From NCBI GenBank assembly GCA_002529455.1, contig NYMS01000004.1, forward strand, positions 124,001 to 188,000: 64,000 nucleotides of DNA, given 5' to 3'. This document shows positions 59,860-64,000 of the stretch, in pieces (positions within the stretch are counted from its first letter, which is position 1; each line of letters starts with the position of its first letter). The notes below the pieces were generated by a model that saw nothing but the letters and a program-made list of their open reading frames with translations, was not told the origin of the DNA and did no database searches. The position numbers and the translations under genes are program-made. Source of the stretch: Glycomyces fuscus (GTDB taxonomy: Bacteria > Actinomycetota > Actinomycetes > Streptosporangiales > Streptosporangiaceae).

Positions 59860-61803
59860 ATGCGATCCGACGCTTTCTCCACACCCCTCAACCGACTCAC
59901 CCGACCCCTCGTCCGTGACGGCGGCGAGCTGCGCCCGGCCTCCTGGGAGGAGGCCCTGGACCGCGCGGCCGCCGGGTTCCGGCGCGGGGTGGCCGAACAC
60001 GGGCCGAACTCCTTCGGCATGCTCTCCTGCGCCCGGGCCACCAACGAGATGAACTTCATGGCGCAGAAGTTCACCCGGGTCGTCGTCGGCACCAACAACG
60101 TCGACTCGTGCAACCGCACCTGCCACGCCCCCAGCGTCGCCGGGCTGGCCGCGGCCTTCGGCTCGGGCGGGGGCACCTCCTCCTACACCGAGATCGAGGA
60201 CACCGACCTCATCGTGATCTGGGGCGGCAACCCGCGCTTCGCCCACCCGATCTTCTTCCAGCACGTGCTCAAGGCCGTGCGGCGCGGGGCGCGCCTGTTC
60301 GTCGTGGACCCCCGGCGCACCTCGACCGCCGAGTGGGCCGACCGCTGGCTGGGCCTGAACGTGGGCACCGACATCCCGCTGGCGCACGCCATCGGCCGCG
60401 AGATCCTGCACGCCGGGCTGGCCAACGACACCTTCGTCCAGCGCGCCACCAGCGGCCTGGACGAGTACCGGGCGCTGGTCGAGCCGTGGACGCTGGCCGC
60501 CGCCGAGGCCGAGACCGGCGTGCCCGCCGAGGCCATCCGCGAGCTGGCGCACGCCTACGCCCGCGCCGAGCGCGCCCAGATGTGCTGGACGCTCGGCATC
60601 ACCGAGCACCACAACGCCACCGACAACGTCCGTTCGCTGATCAACCTGGCGCTGCTCACCGGGCACGTGGGGCGGTACGGGTCCGGGCTCAACCCGCTGC
60701 GCGGCCAGAACAACGTGCAGGGCGGCGGCGACATGGGCGCCATCCCCGACCGGCTGGTCGGGTTCCAGGACATCCTGGACGCCCGGGTGCGCGAGCCCTT
60801 CGAGTCCGCCTGGGGGCGCCGGATCCAGCCGGCCAAGGGCCTGAACCTGACCCAGATGTTCGAGGCGATGGACGAGCGGGAGCTCAGGACGCTCTACGTG
60901 ATCGGGGAGAACCCCGTCCAGTCCGAGCCCGAGACGCACAAGACCACCCGCCGCCTGCGCGGCCTGGACCACCTGGTCGTGCAGGACATCTTCCTGACCC
61001 CGACCGCCGAACTGGCCGACGTGGTGCTCCCGGCGAGCGCCTCCTGGTGCGAGTCCGACGGCACCTTCACCAACAGCGAGCGCCGCGTGCAGCTGGTCCG
61101 CAGGGCGCTGGACCCGCCGGAGGGCGCCCGCGACGACATCGAGATCATGTGCGACCTGGCCACCCGGCTGGGCCACGACTGGGCCCGGCCCTCGGCCGAG
61201 GAGATCTGGGACGAGGTCCGCTCGCTCTCCCCCATGCACCGGGGCATGAGCTACGCGCGGCTGGCCGAGCTGCAGGGCATCCAGTGGCCGTGCTACTCCG
61301 AGGACACCGTGGAGCCGAGCTACCTGCACTCGCGGCTGTGGTCGGAGGACCCCGCCGAGCGCGGCGAACCCGCGCCGTTCGGGATCGTGGGCCACTCGCC
61401 GCCGGTGGACCTGCTGGACGAGGACTTCCCCTTCCGCCTGACCACCGGCCGCCGGCTGGACGACTACAACACCGGGGTGCAGACCAGCGGGTTCTCCTCG
61501 CCGCTGCGCCGGGGCGAGCTGTTGGACCTGTCCCCCGAGGACGCGGCCAAGCTCGGCGTCGGCGACGGGGAGACGGTCCGGGTGACCTCCCGGCGGGGCT
61601 CGGTCCTGGTCCCGGTCTCGGTCACCGAGGCCATGCGGCCCGGCCTGGTCTTCATGACCTTCCACTTCCCCGAGCAGGTGGACACCCAGCTGCTGACCAT
61701 CGACGCCACGGACCCCATCGCGGGGACCGCGGAGTACAAGGCCGCCGCCGTGCGGATCGAGCGGGTGGGACGGGCCGCGCGACCGGCCGCCGCCGCGAGC
61801 TGA
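59860..61803 (+). CDS. Formate dehydrogenase-like molybdopterin catalytic subunit, lacking the N-terminal Fe-S domain
   Basis: 647 residues from ATG 59860 (gagg upstream; ATG 59848 possible). The bis-MGD body is present: PLNRLTRPLVRDGGELRPASW at the start, Cys88-His89 in NRTCHAPSVAGL (active-site Cys, not Sec), VIWGGNPRFAHPIFF, LGITEHHNATDNVRSLINLALLTGHVGRYGSG, INPLRGQNNVQGGGDMG, ADVVLPASAS, and the C-terminal MGD domain LTTGRRLDDYNTGVQ. The usual N-terminal CxxCxxxC 4Fe-4S segment is absent, so Fe-S electron transfer must come from another subunit. Oxidises formate, or similar. Operator C upstream. Confidence 0.88.
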   Translation: MRSDAFSTPLNRLTRPLVRDGGELRPASWEEALDRAAAGFRRGVAEHGPNSFGMLSCARATNEMNFMAQKFTRVVVGTNNVDSCNRTCHAPSVAGLAAAFGSGGGTSSYTEIEDTDLIVIWGGNPRFAHPIFFQHVLKAVRRGARLFVVDPRRTSTAEWADRWLGLNVGTDIPLAHAIGREILHAGLANDTFVQRATSGLDEYRALVEPWTLAAAEAETGVPAEAIRELAHAYARAERAQMCWTLGITEHHNATDNVRSLINLALLTGHVGRYGSGLNPLRGQNNVQGGGDMGAIPDRLVGFQDILDARVREPFESAWGRRIQPAKGLNLTQMFEAMDERELRTLYVIGENPVQSEPETHKTTRRLRGLDHLVVQDIFLTPTAELADVVLPASASWCESDGTFTNSERRVQLVRRALDPPEGARDDIEIMCDLATRLGHDWARPSAEEIWDEVRSLSPMHRGMSYARLAELQGIQWPCYSEDTVEPSYLHSRLWSEDPAERGEPAPFGIVGHSPPVDLLDEDFPFRLTTGRRLDDYNTGVQTSGFSSPLRRGELLDLSPEDAAKLGVGDGETVRVTSRRGSVLVPVSVTEAMRPGLVFMTFHFPEQVDTQLLTIDATDPIAGTAEYKAAAVRIERVGRAARPAAAAS

Positions 61804-61813
61804 GGAAGGAACG

Positions 61814-61857
61814 GGTCCGTGCCGTCGCCCCAGCCCCCTGCGGCGGCGGCACGGACC
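61814..61857 (+). terminator. Terminator after the catalytic subunit
   Basis: 16-bp stem ggtccgtgccgtcgcc / ggcggcggcacggacc (one G-T pair), loop 12 nt, 10 bp after the stop. It separates this gene from the NuoEF fusion, which has its own operator. Confidence 0.7.
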
Positions 61858-61958
61858 GTCGTGCCAGGTCAGCGCCCTGCGGGAGCGGATCGGACCCTCG
61901 GGCGCATCCTTACGCGATCTTACCGCTTACAGGGGTTGTCAACCCGAACACCGTCATC

Positions 61959-61981
61959 ATACTGTTCTCTGTATACAGAAT
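61959..61981. promoter_or_regulatory. Probable GntR operator D
   Basis: An atactgt half-site (61959-61965) and the palindromic core ctgtatacag (61969-61978) share the operator consensus, 41 bp before the NuoEF start. Confidence 0.6.
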
Positions 61982-62021
61982 CCTGTGATCTGGATTACAT
62001 TCGATATGAGGTGACCCCGGC

Positions 62022-63992
62022 GTGGACCTGCGATTCCTGGACGAGACGCCCACCACCGCCGAACGCGAAGCCGTCGAGAGCGTGCTCGGGCCGCCCGAGT
62101 CCGGTTGGGACGGCGGCACCCGCCAGGACGCCGACCTGCGCTACGCGCGGGGCGGCCACTCCGCCCGCGACCGGCGCGACCTGCTCCTCCCGGCCCTGCA
62201 CGCGGTGAACGACCGCGTGGGCTGGATCAGCCGCCCCGCGCTCGACCACATCTGCCGCAGGCTGACCGTCCCCCCGGCGGAGGCCTACGCCGTCGCCTCC
62301 TTCTACGCGATGTTCGCCCTGCACCGCCGGCCCCGCCGGGTCGTGCACCTGTGCACCGACATCGCGTGCGCGGCGGCGGGCTCGGACCGGATGCGCGCCC
62401 GCCTGGCCGAGCGCCTCGGCCCGCCCGGCGGCCACGACGGGGAGGCCGCCTGGCACGAGAGCCCGTGCCTGGGCATGTGCGAACGCGCACCCGCCGCCCT
62501 GGCCCTGGAGGCGGGCGCCCCGGCCCGGTACGCCGTCGCCGCCCCCGCCACACCCGAGGCCCTGGACGCGATGGCCGCGCGCCCCCTGCCCGACACCGGG
62601 GCACCGGAGACCGACGGCCACCGGCCGTCCACCACCTTCGGGGCGGACCCCCTGCCCGGGACCGCGCCCGAGCCCGACCCCGCGGCGGCCGTGCCCGACG
62701 CGGGCTCCCCCGACCACGTGCTGCTCCGCCGGATCGGCACCGTCGACCCCCTCAGCCTGGACGACTACCGCGCCGCGGGCGGGTACGCCGCGCTGCGCCG
62801 GGCACTGCGTCTGGGCCCCGCCGGCGTCATCCGGGAGGTCACCGACTCCGGCCTCGTCGGCCGGGGCGGGGCGGCCTTCCCCACCGGGCGCAAGTGGCAG
62901 GCCACCGCCCAGCAGCCGGACGGCCCGCACTACGTGGTGTGCAACGCCGACGAGAGCGAGCCCGGCACCTTCAAGGACCGGGTCCTGATGGAGGGCGACC
63001 CGTTCTCCGTCGTCGAGGCGATGACCATCGCGGGGTACGCCGTCGGCGCCCGGACCGGCTACCTGTACATCCGGGGCGAGTACCCCCGGGCGCTGCGCCA
63101 CCTGGAGAACGCCGTCGCGCTGGCCCGCGGGCGGGGCCTGCTCGGGCCGGACATCCTCGGCTCGGGGTTCGCCTTCGACATCGAGATCCGGCGCGGCGCG
63201 GGCGCCTACATCTGCGGCGAGGAGACCGCGATCTTCGGCTCCATCGAGGGTCAGCGGGGCGAGCCCCGGAGCAAGCCGCCCTTCCCGGTGGAGAAGGGGC
63301 TGTTCGGCAAGCCCACCGCCGTGAACAACGTCGAGACGCTGGTCAACGTGCTGCCCGTCCTGCTGATGGGCGGCCCGGCCTACGCGGCCGTGGGCACCGG
63401 CCAGTCCACCGGCCCCAAGCTGTTCTGCCTGTCGGGCGGCGTGCGCCGCCCGGGGCTGTACGAGCTGCCCTTCGGCGCCACCCTGCGCGACCTCGTCGAG
63501 GCGGCCGGGGGACTGCCCGAGGGGCGCACCATCCAGGCGGTCCTGCTCGGCGGAGCGGCCGGGACCTTCGTTCGCGGGGACGAGCTGGACATCCCGCTGA
63601 CCTTCGAGGGCGCCCGCGCGGCGGGCACGTCCCTGGGGTCGGGGGTGGTGCTGGTCCTGGACGACACCGCCGACCTGGTCGCGACGCTGGTCCGGGTGGC
63701 GGCCTTCTTCCGCGACGAGTCCTGCGGCCAGTGCGTGCCCTGCCGGGTCGGCACCGTGCGGCAGGAGGAGTCGCTGCTGCGGATCAGGTCCGGGGCCGAC
63801 GCCGCCGCCGAGGTCCCCCTGCTCCGCGAGGTCGGCCTGGCGATGCGCGACGCCTCGATCTGCGGCCTGGGGCAGACCGCGTGGAACGCCGTGGAGTCGG
63901 CGATCGACCGGCTCGGCCTGTTCGACGCGCCCGACGACACCCACCACAGCACCGGCCCGGACACCCGGGCGGCAACCGAGGAGGCCCGATGA
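62022..63992 (+). CDS. NuoE-NuoF fusion: NAD-linked formate dehydrogenase electron-transfer subunit
   Basis: 656 residues from GTG 62022 (gaggtg at 62008-62013). The first ~160 residues are NuoE-like, with 2Fe-2S Cys in HLCTDIACAAAGS and ESPCLGMCE; an Asp/Pro/Ala linker follows; the rest is NuoF-like with FMN/NAD sites GRGGAAFPTGRKW, NADESEPGTFKDR and GAGAYICGEETA and 4Fe-4S Cys in ESCGQCVPCRVGT and SICGLGQ. It carries electrons from the catalytic subunit to NAD+. Fusion of E and F is known in soluble formate dehydrogenases. The next gene starts in its stop. Confidence 0.93.
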   Translation: MDLRFLDETPTTAEREAVESVLGPPESGWDGGTRQDADLRYARGGHSARDRRDLLLPALHAVNDRVGWISRPALDHICRRLTVPPAEAYAVASFYAMFALHRRPRRVVHLCTDIACAAAGSDRMRARLAERLGPPGGHDGEAAWHESPCLGMCERAPAALALEAGAPARYAVAAPATPEALDAMAARPLPDTGAPETDGHRPSTTFGADPLPGTAPEPDPAAAVPDAGSPDHVLLRRIGTVDPLSLDDYRAAGGYAALRRALRLGPAGVIREVTDSGLVGRGGAAFPTGRKWQATAQQPDGPHYVVCNADESEPGTFKDRVLMEGDPFSVVEAMTIAGYAVGARTGYLYIRGEYPRALRHLENAVALARGRGLLGPDILGSGFAFDIEIRRGAGAYICGEETAIFGSIEGQRGEPRSKPPFPVEKGLFGKPTAVNNVETLVNVLPVLLMGGPAYAAVGTGQSTGPKLFCLSGGVRRPGLYELPFGATLRDLVEAAGGLPEGRTIQAVLLGGAAGTFVRGDELDIPLTFEGARAAGTSLGSGVVLVLDDTADLVATLVRVAAFFRDESCGQCVPCRVGTVRQEESLLRIRSGADAAAEVPLLREVGLAMRDASICGLGQTAWNAVESAIDRLGLFDAPDDTHHSTGPDTRAATEEAR

Positions 63993-64000
63993 CCGTCCCC
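63989..64000 (+). CDS. Start of a further formate dehydrogenase-locus gene (partial)
   Basis: ATGACCGTCCCC overlaps the NuoEF stop by four bases (ATGA). Only four codons are visible. From context it may encode the ferredoxin/4Fe-4S segment missing from the catalytic subunit, but this cannot be seen. Confidence 0.35.

Noticed and set aside
59725-61665. 646-residue ORF antisense to the molybdopterin subunit
   Set aside because: Same artefact; sense gene has the clear MGD motifs.

Overview
The window is about 73% GC, with dense genes, frequent GTG/TTG starts, ATGA/GTGA start-stop overlaps and actinobacterial gene neighbourhoods: rsmI/pmt divergent, galU-glp-rimJ-sepX next to tRNA-Ala, and lone roadblock proteins. 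It looks like a chromosomal segment of a filamentous actinomycete. A Nocardiopsis-type organism is my best guess, by overall resemblance only. I see no rRNA, CRISPR array, IS transposase or prophage genes.

Layout. 1-1742: end of an Imm49-type immunity gene and a DUF6177 gene. 1852-10389: sugar/cyclitol uptake locus (ROK repressor divergent from a Gfo/Idh oxidoreductase, ABC ATPase, two permeases, lipoprotein binding protein and a TIM-barrel isomerase), followed by a secreted/anchored protein and a second isomerase. 12413-13721: two roadblock proteins and a small unknown protein. 14205-24871: Tat-exported carbonic anhydrase, TetR regulator, MHYT sensor, rsgA, tatD, metG and a fused secDF. 25031-32765: AIM24 protein, rsmI, O-mannosyltransferase, cold-shock protein, tatB, a membrane protein, a possible 16-residue peptide gene, a NarL-type response regulator and a TetR regulator. 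33097-38751: tRNA-Ala and the locus sepX/glpR-rimJ-mog-moaC-glp(moeA)-galU, which joins molybdenum-cofactor-like genes to cell division genes. 38910-45247: 5-FTHF cyclo-ligase, FmdB, a SAF protein, mscL, an M15 peptidase, tRNA-Arg and a PLD synthase.

45392-54947: two methyltransferases, a MerR regulator and an STM4011-STM4015-type operon: three tandem leucine-rich STM4015 paralogues, an ATP-grasp-like STM4014, a phosphatase/sulfatase-fold STM4013 and two radical SAM proteins (STM4012, STM4011). The five families travel together but have no established function that I know of. The three STM4015 copies keep an almost identical extreme C-terminus (Y-Y-T-A-V-[AS]-E) behind variable acidic linkers, so this tail is a candidate substrate or recognition site for the enzymes. 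This is the best candidate for an undescribed system here.

54991-64000: a HAD phosphatase, a perfect 18-bp AT-rich inverted repeat, a DUF2087 regulator, and a formate-dehydrogenase-like locus: FCD-type GntR regulator, second MoeA, PanE-like reductase, a molybdopterin catalytic subunit that lacks its N-terminal 4Fe-4S domain, a NuoE-NuoF fusion, and the first codons of a further gene. Four palindromes related to ATACTGTATACAGTAT lie before gntR, between moeA and panE, before the catalytic subunit and before the NuoEF fusion, defining a likely local GntR regulon.
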